The position numbers and the translations under genes are program-made. DNA of 64,000 nucleotides from Stropharia rugosoannulata. Lineage: Eukaryota; Basidiomycota; Agaricomycetes; Agaricales; Strophariaceae. The stretch covers positions 1 to 64,000 of the forward strand of contig JANCIK010000013.1 of assembly GCA_028532985.1 (NCBI GenBank), in the 5' to 3' direction. Shown one piece after another: positions 1-12,296 of the stretch (the first letter of the stretch is position 1; each line of letters opens with the position of its first letter). The notes under the pieces are model-generated. The model saw only the letters and a program-made list of their open reading frames with translations, made no database searches and had not been told where the DNA came from.

Positions 1-101
1 AAACCCTAAACCCTAAACCCTAAACCCTAAACCCTAAACCCTAAACCCTAAACCCTAAACCCTAAACCCTAAACCCTAAACCCTAAACCCTAAACCCTAA
101 C
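1..101. repeat. Telomere, CCCTAAA repeats
   Basis: About 14 uninterrupted copies of the 7-mer CCCTAAA read 5' to 3' from the first base, so the G-rich strand is TTTAGGG and the physical chromosome end lies at the left edge. The tract stops at about position 101, where the first satellite unit begins without spacer. The 7-mer is the plant-type motif; many fungi use TTAGGG. The short length probably reflects where the assembly ends. Confidence 0.97.
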
Positions 102-3100
102 CGATCGACGATCCCCAGTTTTACGCGTTCTGTTGCATGTACTCGATGCACACGAAGCTGGGGATCCACGAGCCCCAGTTTTACGAGTCCAGAGCAGTGT
201 ACTCAGTGCTCTCAAAGGTGGGGATCGACGATCCCCAGTTTTAAGCGTTCTGTTGTATGTACTCGATGCACACGAAGCTGGGGATCCACGAGCCCCAGTT
301 TTACGAGTCCAGTGCAGTGTACTGAGTGCTCTCAAAGGTGGGGATCGACGATCCCCAGTTTTAAGCATTCTGTTGCATGTACTCGATGCACACGAAGCTG
401 GGGATCCACGAGCCCCAGTTTTACGAGTCCAGTGCAGTGTACTGAGTGCTCTCAAAGGTGGGGATCGACGATCCCCAGTTTTAAGCGTTCTGTTGCATGT
501 ACTCGATGCACACGAAGCTGGGGATCCATAATCCCCAGTTTTACGAGTCCAGAGCAGTGTACTGAGTGCATGAGATTGTGGGGATCGACGATCCCCAGTT
601 TTAAGCGTTCTGTTGCATGTACTCGATGCACACGAAGCTGGGGATCCATAATCCCCAGTTTTACGAGTCCAGAGCAGTGTACTCAGTGCTCTCAAAAGTG
701 GGGATCGACGATCCCCAATTTTAAGCGTTCTGTTGCATGTACTCGATGCACACGAAGCTGGGGATCCACTAGCCCCAGTTTTACGAGTCCAGAGAAGTGT
801 ACTGAGTGCATGAGATTGTGGGGATCGACGATCCCCAGTTTTACGCGTTCTGTTGCATGTACACAATGCATACGAAGCTGGGGATCCACGATCCCCAGTT
901 TTACGAGTCCAGAGCAGTGTACTCAGTGCTCTCAAAGGTGGGGATCGACGATCCCCAGTTTTAAGCGTTCTGTTGCATGTACTCGATGCACACGAAGCTG
1001 GGGATCCACGAGCCCCAGTTTTACGAGTCCAGAGCAGTGTACTCAGTGCTCTCAAAAGTGGGGATCGACGATCCCCAGTTTTAAGCGTTCTGCTGCATGT
1101 ACTCGATGCACACGAAGCTGGGGATCCACTAGCCCCAGTTTTACGAGTCCAGAGAAGTGTACTGAGTGCATGAGATTGTGGGGATCGACGATCCCCAGTT
1201 TTACGCGTTCTGTTGCATGTACACAATGCACACGAAGCTGGGGATCCAAGAGCCCCAGTTTTACGAGTCCAGAGCAGTGTACTCAGTGCATGATATTGTG
1301 GGGATCGACGATCCCCAGTTTTACGCGTTCTGTTGCATGTACACAATGCATACGAAGCTGGGGATCCACGATCCCCAGTTTTACGAGTCCAGAGCAGTGT
1401 ACTCAGTGCTCTCAAAGGTGGGGATCGACGATCCCCAGTTTTAAGCGTTCTGTTGCATGTACTCGATGCACACGAAGCTGGGGATCCACGAGCCCCAGTT
1501 TTACGAGTCCAGAGCAGTGTACTCAGTGCTCTCAAAAGTGGGGATCGACGATCCCCAGTTTTAAGCGTTCTGCTGCATGTACTCGATGCACACGAAGCTG
1601 GGGATCCACTAGCCCCAGTTTTACGAGTCCAGAGAAGTGTACTGAGTGCATGAGATTGTGGGGATCGACGATCCCCAGTTTTACGCGTTCTGTTGCATGT
1701 ACACAATGCACACGAAGCTGGGGATCCAAGAGCCCCAGTTTTACGAGTCCAGAGCAGTGTACTCAGTGCATGATATTGTGGGGATCGACGATCCCCAGTT
1801 TTACGCGTTCTGTTGCATGTACACAATGCATACGAAGCTGGGGATCCACGATCCCCAGTTTTACGAGTCCAGAGCAGTGTACTCAGTGCTCTCAAAGGTG
1901 GGGATCGACGATCCCCAGTTTTAAGCGTTCTGTTGTATGTACTCGATGCACACGAAGCTGGGGATCCACGAGCCCCAGTTTTACGAGTCCAGTGCAGTGT
2001 ACTGAGTGCTCTCAAAGGTGGGGATCGACGATCCCCAGTTTTAAGCATTCTGTTGCATGTACTCGATGCACACGAAGCTGGGGATCCACGAGCCCCAGTT
2101 TTACGAGTCCAGAGCAGTGTACTCAGTGCTCTCAAAAGTGGGGATCGACGATCCCCAGTTTTAAGCGTTCTGCTGCATGTACTCGATGCACACGAAGCTG
2201 GGGATCCACTAGCCCCAGTTTTACGAGTCCAGAGAAGTGTACTGAGTGCATGAGATTGTGGGGATCGACGATCCCCAGTTTTACGCGTTCTGTTGCATGT
2301 ACACAATGCACACGAAGCTGGGGATCCAAGAGCCCCAGTTTTACGAGTCCAGAGCAGTGTACTCAGTGCATGATATTGTGGGGATCGACGATCCCCAGTT
2401 TTACGCGTTCTGTTGCATGTACACAATGCATACGAAGCTGGGGATCCACGATCCCCAGTTTTACGAGTCCAGAGCAGTGTACTCAGTGCTCTCAAAGGTG
2501 GGGATCGACGATCCCCAGTTTTAAGCGTTCTGTTGCATGTACTCGATGCACACGAAGCTGGGGATCCATAATCCCCAGTTTTACGAGTCCAGAGCAGTGT
2601 ACTGAGTGCATGAGATTGTGGGGATCGACGATCCCCAGTTTTAAGCGTTCTGTTGCATGTACTCGATGCACACGAAGCTGGGGATCCACGAGCCCCAGTT
2701 TTACGAGTCCAGTGCAGTGTACTCAGTGCTCTCAAAAGTGGGGATCGACGATCCCCAATTTTAAGCGTTCTGTTGCATGTACTCGATGCACACGAAGCTG
2801 GGGATCCATAATCCCCAGTTTTACGAGTCCAGAGCAGTGTACTGAGTGCATGAGATTGTGGGGATCGACGATCCCCAGTTTTAAGCGTTCTGTTGCATGT
2901 ACTCGATGCACACGAAGCTGGGGATCCACGATCCCCAGTTTTACGAGTCCAGTGCAGTGTACTCAGTGCTCTACAATGTGGGGATCGACGATCCCCAATT
3001 TTAAGCGTTCTGTTGCATGTACTCGATGCACACGAAGCTGGGGATCCATAATCCCCAGTTTTACGAGTCCAGAGCAGTGTACTGAGTGCATGAGATTGTG

Positions 3101-6100
3101 GGGATCGACGATCCCCAGTTTTAAGCGTTCTGTTGCATGTACTCGATGCACACGAAGCTGGGGATCCACGAGCCCCAGTTTTACGAGTCCAGAGCAGTGT
3201 ACTGAGTGCATGATATTGTGGGGATCGACGATCCCCAATTTTAAGCGTTCTGTTGCATGTACTCGATGCACACGAAGCTGGGGATCCATAATCCCCAGTT
3301 TTACGAGTCCAGAGCAGTGTACTGAGTGCATGAGATTGTGGGGATCGACGATCCCCAGTTTTAAGCGTTCTGTTGCATGTACTCGATGCACACGAAGCTG
3401 GGGATCCACGAGCCCCAGTTTTACGAGTCCAGAGCAGTGTACTCAGTGCTCTCAAAAGTGGGGATCGACGATCCCCAATTTTAAGCGTTCTGTTGCATGT
3501 ACTCGATGCACACGAAGCTGGGGATCCATAATCCCCAGTTTTACGAGTCCAGAGCAGTGTACTGAGTGCATGAGATTGTGGGGATCGACGATCCCCAGTT
3601 TTAAGCGTTCTGTTGCATGTACTCGATGCACACGAAGCTGGGGATCCACGAGCCCCAGTTTTACGAGTCCAGAGCAGTGTACTCAGTGCTCTCAAAAGTG
3701 GGGATCGACGATCCCCAATTTTAAGCGTTCTGTTGCATGTACTCGATGCACACGAAGCTGGGGATCCATAATCCCCAGTTTTACGAGTCCAGAGCAGTGT
3801 ACTGAGTGCATGAGATTGTGGGGATCGACGATCCCCAGTTTTAAGCGTTCTGTTGCATGTACTCGATGCACACGAAGCTGGGGATCCACGAGCCCCAGTT
3901 TTACGAGTCCAGTGCAGTGTACTCAGTGCTCTCAAAAGTGGGGATCGACGATCCCCAATTTTAAGCGTTCTGTTGCATGTACTCGATGCACACGAAGCTG
4001 GGGATCCATAATCCCCAGTTTTACGAGTCCAGAGCAGTGTACTGAGTGCATGAGATTGTGGGGATCGACGATCCCCAGTTTTAAGCGTTCTGTTGCATGT
4101 ACTGATGCACACGGCTGGGGATCCACGAGCCCCAGTTTTACGAGTCCAGTGCAGTGTACTCAGTGCTCTCAAAAGTGGGGATCGACGATCCCCAATTTTA
4201 AGCGTTCTGTTGCATGTACTCGATGCACACGAAGCTGGGGATCCATAATCCCCAGTTTTACGAGTCCAGAGCAGTGTACTGAGTGCATGAGATTGTGGGA
4301 TCGACGATCCCCAGTTTTAAGCGTTCTGTTGCATGTACTCGATGCACACGGCTGGGGATCCACGAGCCCCAGTTTTACGAGTCCAGTGCAGTGTACTCAG
4401 TGCTCTCAAAAGTGGGGATCGACGATCCCCAATTTTAAGCGTTCTGTTGCATGTACTCGATGCACACGAAGCTGGGGATCCATAATCCCCAGTTTTACGA
4501 GTCCAGAGCAGTGTACTGAGTGCATGAGATTGTGGGGATCGACGATCCCCAGTTTTAAGCGTTCTGTTGCATGTACTCGATGCACACGAAGCTGGGGATC
4601 CACGAGCCCCAGTTTTACGAGTCCAGAGCAGTGTACTGAGTGCATGAGATTGTGGGGATCGACGATCCCCAGTTTTACGCGTTCTGTTGCATGTACACAA
4701 TGCATACGAAGCTGGGGATCCACGATCCCCAGTTTTACGAGTCCAGAGCAGTGTACTCAGTGCTCTCAAAAGTGGGGATCGACGATCCCCAATTTTAAGC
4801 GTTCTGTTGCATGTACTCGATGCACACGAAGCTGGGGATCCATAATCCCCAGTTTTACGAGTCCAGAGCAGTGTACTGAGTGCATGAGATTGTGGGGATC
4901 GACGATCCCCAGTTTTAAGCGTTCTGTTGCATGTACTCGATGCACACGAAGCTGGGGATCCACGAGCCCCAGTTTTACGAGTCCAGAGCAGTGTACTCAG
5001 TGCTCTCAACAGTGGGGATCGACGATCCCCAATTTTAAGCGTTCTGTTGCATGTACTCGATGCACACGAAGCTGGGGATCCATAATCCCCAGTTTTACGA
5101 GTCCAGAGCAGTGTACTGAGTGCATGAGATTGTGGGGATCGACGATCCCCAGTTTTAAGCGTTCTGTTGCATGTACTCGATGCACACGAAGCTGGGGATC
5201 CACGAGCCCCAGTTTTACGAGTCCAGTGCAGTGTACTCAGTGCTCTCAAAAGTGGGGATCGACGATCCCCAATTTTAAGCGTTCTGTTGCATGTACTCGA
5301 TGCACACGAAGCTGGGGATCCATAATCCCCAGTTTTACGAGTCCAGAGCAGTGTACTGAGTGCATGAGATTGTGGGGATCGACGATCCCCAGTTTTAAGC
5401 GTTCTGTTGCATGTACTCGATGCACACGAAGCTGGGGATCCACGAGCCCCAGTTTTACGAGTCCAGAGCAGTGTACTGAGTGCATGATATTGTGGGGATC
5501 GACGATCCCCAGTTTTACGCGTTCTGTTGCATGTACACAATGCATACGAAGCTGGGGATCCACGATCCCCAGTTTTACGAGTCCAGAGCAGTGTACTCAG
5601 TGCTCTCAAAAGTGGGGATCGACGATCCCCAATTTTAAGCGTTCTGTTGCATGTACTCGATGCACACGAAGCTGGGGATCCATAATCCCCAGTTTTACGA
5701 GTCCAGAGCAGTGTACTGAGTGCATGAGATTGTGGGGATCGACGATCCCCAGTTTTAAGCGTTCTGTTGCATGTACTCGATGCACACGAAGCTGGGGATC
5801 CACGAGCCCCAGTTTTACGAGTCCAGAGCAGTGTACTCAGTGCTCTCAAAAGTGGGGATCGACGATCCCCAATTTTAAGCGTTCTGTTGCATGTACTCGA
5901 TGCACACGAAGCTGGGGATCCATAATCCCCAGTTTTACGAGTCCAGAGCAGTGTACTGAGTGCATGAGATTGTGGGGATCGACGATCCCCAGTTTTAAGC
6001 GTTCTGTTGCATGTACTCGATGCACACGAAGCTGGGGATCCACGAGCCCCAGTTTTACGAGTCCAGAGCAGTGTACTCAGTGCTCTCAAAAGTGGGGATC

Positions 6101-7935
6101 GACGATCCCCAATTTTAAGCGTTCTGTTGCATGTACTCGATGCACACGAAGCTGGGGATCCATAATCCCCAGTTTTACGAGTCCAGAGCAGTGTACTGAG
6201 TGCATGAGATTGTGGGGATCGACGATCCCCAGTTTTAAGCGTTCTGTTGCATGTACTCGATGCACACGAAGCTGGGGATCCACGAGCCCCAGTTTTACGA
6301 GTCCAGAGCAGTGTACTCAGTGCTCTCAAAAGTGGGGATCGACGATCCCCAATTTTAAGCGTTCTGTTGCATGTACTCGATGCACACGAAGCTGGGGATC
6401 CATAATCCCCAGTTTTACGAGTCCAGAGCAGTGTACTGAGTGCATGAGATTGTGGGGATCGACGATCCCCAGTTTTAAGCGTTCTGTTGCATGTACTCGA
6501 TGCACACGAAGCTGGGGATCCACGAGCCCCAGTTTTACGAGTCCAGAGCAGTGTACTGAGTGCATGATATTGTGGGGATCGACGATCCCCAGTTTTACGC
6601 GTTCTGTTGCATGTACACAATGCATACGAAGCTGGGGATCCACGATCCCCAGTTTTACGAGTCCAGAGCAGTGTACTCAGTGCTCTCAAAGGTGGGGATC
6701 GACGATCCCCAGTTTTAAGCATTCTGTTGCATGTACTCGATGCACACGAAGCTGGGGATCCACGAGCCCCAGTTTTACGAGTCCAGAGCAGTGTACTCAG
6801 TGCTCTCAAAAGTGGGGATCGACGATCCCCAGTTTTAAGCGTTCTGCTGCATGTACTCGATGCACACGAAGCTGGGGATCCACGAGCCCCAGTTTTACGA
6901 GTCCAGTGCAGTGTACTCAGTGCTCTCAAAAGTGGGGATCGACGATCCCCAATTTTAAGCGTTCTGTTGCATGTACTCGATGCACACGAAGCTGGGGATC
7001 CATAATCCCCAGTTTTACGAGTCCAGAGCAGTGTACTGAGTGCATGAGATTGTGGGGATCGACGATCCCCAGTTTTAAGCGTTCTGTTGCATGTACTCGA
7101 TGCACACGAAGCTGGGGATCCACGAGCCCCAGTTTTACGAGTCCAGAGCAGTGTACTCAGTGCTCTCAAAAGTGGGGATCGACGATCCCCAATTTTAAGC
7201 GTTCTGTTGCATGTACTCGATGCACACGAAGCTGGGGATCCATAATCCCCAGTTTTACGAGTCCAGAGCAGTGTACTGAGTGCATGAGATTGTGGGGATC
7301 GACGATCCCCAGTTTTAAGCGTTCTGTTGCATGTACTCGATGCAAACGAAGCTGGGGATCCACGAGCCCCAGTTTTACGAGTCCAGAGCAGTGTACTGAG
7401 TGCATGATATTGTGGGGATCGACGATCCCCAGTTTTACGCGTTCTGTTGCATGTACACAATGCATACGAAGCTGGGGATCCACGATCCCCAGTTTTACGA
7501 GTCCAGAGCAGTGTACTCAGTGCTCTCAAAGGTGGGGATCGACGATCCCCAGTTTTAAGCATTCTGTTGCATGTACTCGATGCACACGAAGCTGGGGATC
7601 CACGAGCCCCAGTTTTACGAGTCCAGAGCAGTGTACTCAGTGCTCTCAAAAGTGGGGATCGACGATCCCCAGTTTTAAGCGTTCTGCTGCATGTACTCGA
7701 TGCACACGAAGCTGGGGATCCACGAGCCCCAGTTTTACGAGTCCAGTGCAGTGTACTCAGTGCTCTCAAAAGTGGGGATCGTCGATCCCCAGTTTTAAGC
7801 GTTCTGTTGCATGTACACAATGCATACGAAGCTGGGGATCCACGATCCCCAGTTTTACGAGTCCAGAGCAGTGTACTGAGTGCATGATATTGTGGGGATC
7901 CAAGAGCCCCAATTTTACGAGTCCAGTGCAGTGTA
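102..7935. repeat. Satellite A, 120-bp tandem array
   Basis: About 65 copies of a 120-bp unit run head to tail. Each unit is two related 60-bp halves, and each half centres on a 17-bp palindromic core. The odd half carries the near-perfect core GGGGATCGACGATCCCC, flanked by GTGCTCTCAAAGGT or GTGCATGAGATTGT on the left and AGTTTTAAGCGTTCTG on the right. The even half carries imperfect variants such as GGGGATCCACGAGCCCC or GGGGATCCATAATCCCC. Higher-order periods are visible: 480 bp (blocks starting near 853, 1333 and 1813), 240 bp through most of 2.7-6.3 kb, and 840 bp (near 6326 and 7166). Small deletions occur near 4100 and 4300-4350. Because the unit length is a multiple of three and lacks stops in one frame per strand, multi-kilobase open frames run through it; these are by-products of the repeat, not evidence of a gene. 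Confidence 0.97.
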
Positions 7936-8121
7936 CTGAGCTATATCCATCTGTCTCAAGCCAACCCACCAACCCTTGTCCGAACCCAACCTGTCCCTAC
8001 ACTACTGAACCCATCCCAACCCAACCCATCCCTACTGCTCTCAACCCAACCCATGCCTTCCCTAGGGCCGAACCCTACTCCCAACCCTACCCAAAAAAGA
8101 AAAAGTAGCCCATAACCCGAA
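7936..8121. repeat. Array-boundary element, copy 1
   Basis: A pyrimidine-rich segment begins near TATCCATCTGTCTCA, continues with spaced CCCAACCC and CCCATCCCTA blocks, and ends with CCTACCCAAAAAAGAAAAAG and GTAGCCCATAACCC. Three further copies occur at 14,940-15,183, 20,713-20,903 and 22,866-23,082, each at the inner edge of a repeat block. The CCCAACCC and CCCTA blocks resemble degenerate telomere repeat. No gene is needed to explain it. Confidence 0.85.
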
Positions 8122-8160
8122 TCGCCCCGTCGCTGCATGAGTTATATAGCACTCTCGTTC

Positions 8161-8168
8161 TATAAAAG
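8161..8168 (+). promoter_or_regulatory. TATA box of the subtelomeric gene
   Basis: TATAAAAG lies 89 bp upstream of the ATG at 8257 and just after the boundary element. This spacing suits a fungal promoter with a short 5' leader and is one reason to prefer the ATG at 8257 over an in-frame ATG at 8137, which lies upstream of the TATA box. Confidence 0.55.
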
Positions 8169-8256
8169 CCCGTCTTTATGTATCAGAGAGCACATCTCCA
8201 CATCCACTTTTGCCCACATCTGCAGACGCCATTCTCCATCTAAACTACATACCATT

Positions 8257-11167
8257 ATGGACAGTGGTACTCACGCCTTTGACCGCGACTCTTTGTTTGG
8301 CGATTTCAACGAGGACGCAATGTTTGAAACCTTGGATGAAATCAACACAGGCACCCTTTCTCCTAATCCCCTTAATGAGGATCATATGATGTATGATAGT
8401 GAGCAAAGCAACCCCGAGATCCAGTCATTATCTTTGGAAGAATTTGTCTCTGCAGCACAGGCCTTCCATCATGCCGATCAAATGGACGACTTTTGTCGCT
8501 TTGTTCTCAACGGACAGCATGGGCATAGGCAGTACCAGGTTGATCCCATTAAAGATACGCTTAGGGGCAACCACGCTACCAGCATGCTTCGCGACTATGA
8601 CAGTCTGCTTGGGTTGCATAAGGACATTTGCATTGAAGGTTATCTTGCAGTATTCCCTGTGGCCAGATTCTCAGACACTCTGCGACGCAATATACACATC
8701 AAGTATTCGTTTGTAAGTAATGTATATTTCTTGGAGTATATTCAGTAAGCTTGACATATCTCTTTCCGTTTCACAGGGAGAACATGAGCATATTCCCGTT
8801 CACACCATTCCAAACCTGTGCATAGGCAAATGGGGCACACACACGTTAATTCGTGCCATGTTTCCTAGTTTATATGACGACCAGCAAAAATCCCCGCTTC
8901 TCACCAAGGACCAGCTAATAACATTCTATGAAAAGGGCCTCCGTCCTGCCATTCAACGCCTGTCAGACATCTCTGCATCGGAATGGCCACCCACATACTC
9001 CGCAGAAATGATGCGTGCACGGGAAAGGATGGGACGCTTGCTTCAGTCGAAGACTATTCCGAGTTGGCTGGTCAGTAGCTTGGGTGACCATATACGAGAC
9101 GCTCTTTCAAGTAACGGAATCACTTGGGGTGAAGGGCTTATATTTCTCCATCAAATTCGAGGCGTCAAAAGATCCAGCAATCATTCTGTGTCTAGTCAGG
9201 CTGCATCCGCTGCGCTTGACGAGTTCTTCACAGAGAATCACCTTTCGGAAATTTGCTATGAAGAAGGCCATTGGTGGATTGATGTTGGGCTGGAGATATC
9301 GTCTCAGAGGGATGAATGCCTTGCATGGAGGACGGACTCCCATTTCCACGTCGTCAAGCACGTTCTAGACATTCCATCCAGGCACGCGGAGCGCATCACC
9401 TCTCCAGGAAGCTCGAAATACATGCGTGATTTAACTTCACATCTCACATCTGTGTCTGGATGTCGAATTTCTCCTGGAGTTCGAGCCCAAGGTCCACACG
9501 AAGTGGCATACCTCCAGATGTACACCACAGACAAGTCAATCACCTACCGTGAGGAAGGAAACCACTTTGGAAAATTTCTTAGAGGCCAGGATATTTTGAA
9601 GGGTAAGGCTGATGATTTCTGTCGTGACCTATACGACTTATACACCGGAGCATCGGAAAGAAATCACGGCCTTGCCCGTATTGAAGTTCGGGTACCTCTT
9701 TCAGAAGCAGCTTTAATCTTGGTCGATGTCGATGTTGGCATTCTTCGCAGGGGACTAGTGTCAATCAAACCTGTTGTGTGGTGGTGAGTGGGTGGTTTTG
9801 TTTTGCAGGCTATTTTCTCACATCTACTCCCAAGGAGCCTACGTGCCTACCGATTGCTCGCATTTAAACACATTCTTGAGCAACAGTCGCATGGGGAGGC
9901 AAGGCATCGTTCAACAGACTCTGCCCTGCTCTTGACCGCAGCAGCACCGTGGTTTATTAATGGGCTTCATTCAACTCCAGATAACGGCCCTGCATCTCGC
10001 GATCTCATGGGAAAGATTCTCCCACTTGTGCATAGAACTGAGGCGGAAGAGAATACCCTTGCCTACCCCATCAGCACTCGTACTCGTATGGATGAAGTGC
10101 AGCTTGCTCAAGCCGGGATTGAATCGCTGGAGGAGGATGAAGAAGATGGTGAAGGCCAACCTATATTTGTCAATTACGACCAGGAGGACAACATTTCTGT
10201 GGAATCTGATTGCTCCGATACAAACAATCCAGTTCCCCATAATCCTCCCAGCAACCGCCCCGAAATGCTGCCTCATAACCCCTATGGCATAATTTTCCTG
10301 CGTCCAATCCGTGTAGGAGAAGGAATCACGGTTCCCCGCTTCTACGACCACACTATCCCTATGGTAACCTGGAAAACATTCAAATACATCTTTGGCATTC
10401 AACGAGAAAGCGTGGACACGCACTTTTTCAAGTCAAAACTTGTAGTCCCAACTCACCCATATCGTGTACCCAACAAGGTTCGCCGCACTCCCCGCCATGC
10501 TCCACAGAATTCTGTGCCTCCCATCTTTGACTTATCGCGGAGGGGCTATCGGGTACAACGTCCACATGCCCATATCCGCAGTGATTTTGAGTCACTACAG
10601 AGTGAGATTGAAAGCCAGTCAGACAACGAGAATGAGAGCATCGACTCAAAGCTAACAGCCATGTGGAACCAGTTTCTTCTTGACATCACCTTGAAGGCAC
10701 CAAATCAAAAGCAGTCGACAGACGTGTCATATTGCATCCTTTCCAACCTCGAGCGTCAGGTCGTGTCCGAAGCAACCTACCAGAACATGCGGTTAAGGGA
10801 CTACTTCTCGGACTGTCAGTATCGTATGGCGAAAAAGGCAGATTGGGACTCAGCATTCAACAAGTTCTGGCCAGATGATCCCATTCTATCAGGCAAACCG
10901 CAGAACCTTCCTAGTATGACTTATTACACGGACTGGGCAAAGTTAATTGAAAGGTTCAGAAGATGCGATAACGACGATATCATTGCAGATATGCGCAAGG
11001 TTCTGCGGAAGAGATTCTATATGTTAGGGTGGATACCAAACATACAGTCCGATCGCGTCTGGTATACTAAATTGGACTTAAAGCTTTTCAAAAAATTGCC
11101 TGGTTCCAATCCACAAAAAGCAGCACCACGAATCTTGATCAGATGGGATTGTGTGCCTGTAGTTTAG
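8257..11167 (+). CDS. Subtelomeric protein of unknown family, about 931 aa
   Basis: Three exons are proposed: 8257-8712, 8777-9757 and 9809-11,167. The first intron is clear (GTAAGT to CACAG, 64 bp, phase 0). The second is inferred: a stop in the exon 2 frame at 9785 must be skipped, and GTGTCA to TGCAG (51 bp) keeps the frame; the better-looking GTGAGT at 9784 would give a 25-bp intron. I do not recognise the family. No signal peptide or membrane helix is seen. Visible features are a conserved-looking middle part (EGHWWIDVGLEI, residues about 330-345, then RTDSHFHVVKHVLD), acidic low-complexity stretches (EEDEEDGEG, then a Ser/Asp/Glu/Asn-rich run) and a basic C-terminal third. It is the only gene inside the satellite blocks and its codon use looks normal, with no decay. 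A telomere-linked multigene family or a mobile-element protein are both possible; neither is shown. Confidence 0.72.
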
Positions 11168-11400
11168 GCTGTACAGAGTGAGGGGTTCTTTCAATAGTAG
11201 CACTGACGTCGTTTATATTATTTGAAGCATTTATCTGCATTGTTATTGTGTGGAAATATGTAATTTGAAGTATGGCATATGGAGCACAGCATCTAAACGT
11301 AACCAGCATACTTGAAACAGCAGAGAAGATTTTATAACATGAGAGACCGATTGCATACATATAAATGTAACAGAACTTATTACGGCCGTAACATGAGAGC
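11168..11400. other. 3' flank of the subtelomeric gene
   Basis: AT-richer sequence follows the stop codon and leads into the duplicated palindromic repeats. No gene or RNA is recognised. The end of the transcript probably lies here, but no clear polyadenylation signal was picked out. Confidence 0.4.
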
Positions 11401-12296
11401 CGTGGGAAGCAATTGTCCCACGGAGACATGGACGGGTATGGCGCGCTGGTAGGGCGTACAGATAAGGCACCCAGGATTTAGGGAGCATCCGTTAATGCTT
11501 CTCCGGATTCCTGTGCCAATCCTAGGTCCACCACATTGTCCGCAGGGGTGGGGAGTGTGATAGGGAGAAATGTGAAAGGCGTGGGAAAGGATTCTCCCAC
11601 GGATACAGCTAGAAGGGTGGGGATCGTCGATACCCCACTTTTCACTGTCCATGACCACCGTGCAACAGTGCACAGTGGGCTGGACGTGTGTACTCCGTGC
11701 GCACTCTGAAAAGTGGGGATCGACGATCCCCACTTTTCTGTGTCTTGCGTTCACCGTGCGACAGTGCACGGTGTCACACGGACTTCCATATCTTTTGATC
11801 AATTGGCAGTTCTACCAGCCCTGATCATAGGGTGGATAATAAGTGTCGCACATGTAGGTCACCCGCGTTGTCATGCTGTACGTGGGAACCCGTTCTCCCA
11901 CGGGTATGGAGTAAGTGCGTGGAGCACAAGTGGTTGTGCGTACTGCGTGCACACGCAGGAAAGTGGGGATCGACGATCCCCACTTAGCACTGTGTCGTTC
12001 CCACCGTGCTAAAGTGCACGGTGGGGGGAGGACATGGGTACTGCGTGGCCACACAGAAGAGTGGGAAGCAAGTGTCCCACGGATACAGGGACCAGTATGG
12101 CGCGCTTTTAGGGTGAACAGATGAGGCACTCAGGAATTTGGTGAGCATCCTTGAATGGTGCTCCTCATTTATGTGCCAATCCAAACTCCACCACAGGGTC
12201 CGCAGAGGCGGGGAGTGTGATAGGGAGAAATGTGAAAGGCGTGGGAAAGGATTCTCCCACGGATACAGCCAGAAGGGTGGGGATCGTCGATCCCCA
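11401..12296. repeat. 660-bp tandem duplication with CGTGGGA palindromes
   Basis: The segments 11,402-11,637 and 12,061-12,296 are diverged direct copies offset by about 660 bp; both run from GTGGGAAGCA through GGGGAGTGTGATAGGGAGAA to a satellite B core. They contain a second palindrome type, GTGGGA with TCCCAC after a spacer of about 8 bp, at about 11,402, 11,581, 11,882, 12,061 and 12,241. Between the copies, single satellite B cores occur at about 11,620, 11,717 and 11,967. The segment looks like the seed or worn edge of satellite B. Confidence 0.8.

Noticed and set aside
312..8108. Forward open frame of 2598 codons and reverse frames of 1360 and 1167 codons in satellite A taken as genes
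   Set aside because: The unit is 120 bp, divisible by three, with no stop in one frame per strand, so open frames arise automatically. No promoter, introns or codon bias support coding. Kept only as a low-priority finding because of the frame-keeping deletions.
9784..9808. 25-bp intron using the strong GTGAGT in the subtelomeric gene
   Set aside because: Too short for a spliceosomal intron; the donor at 9758 gives 51 bp in the same frame.
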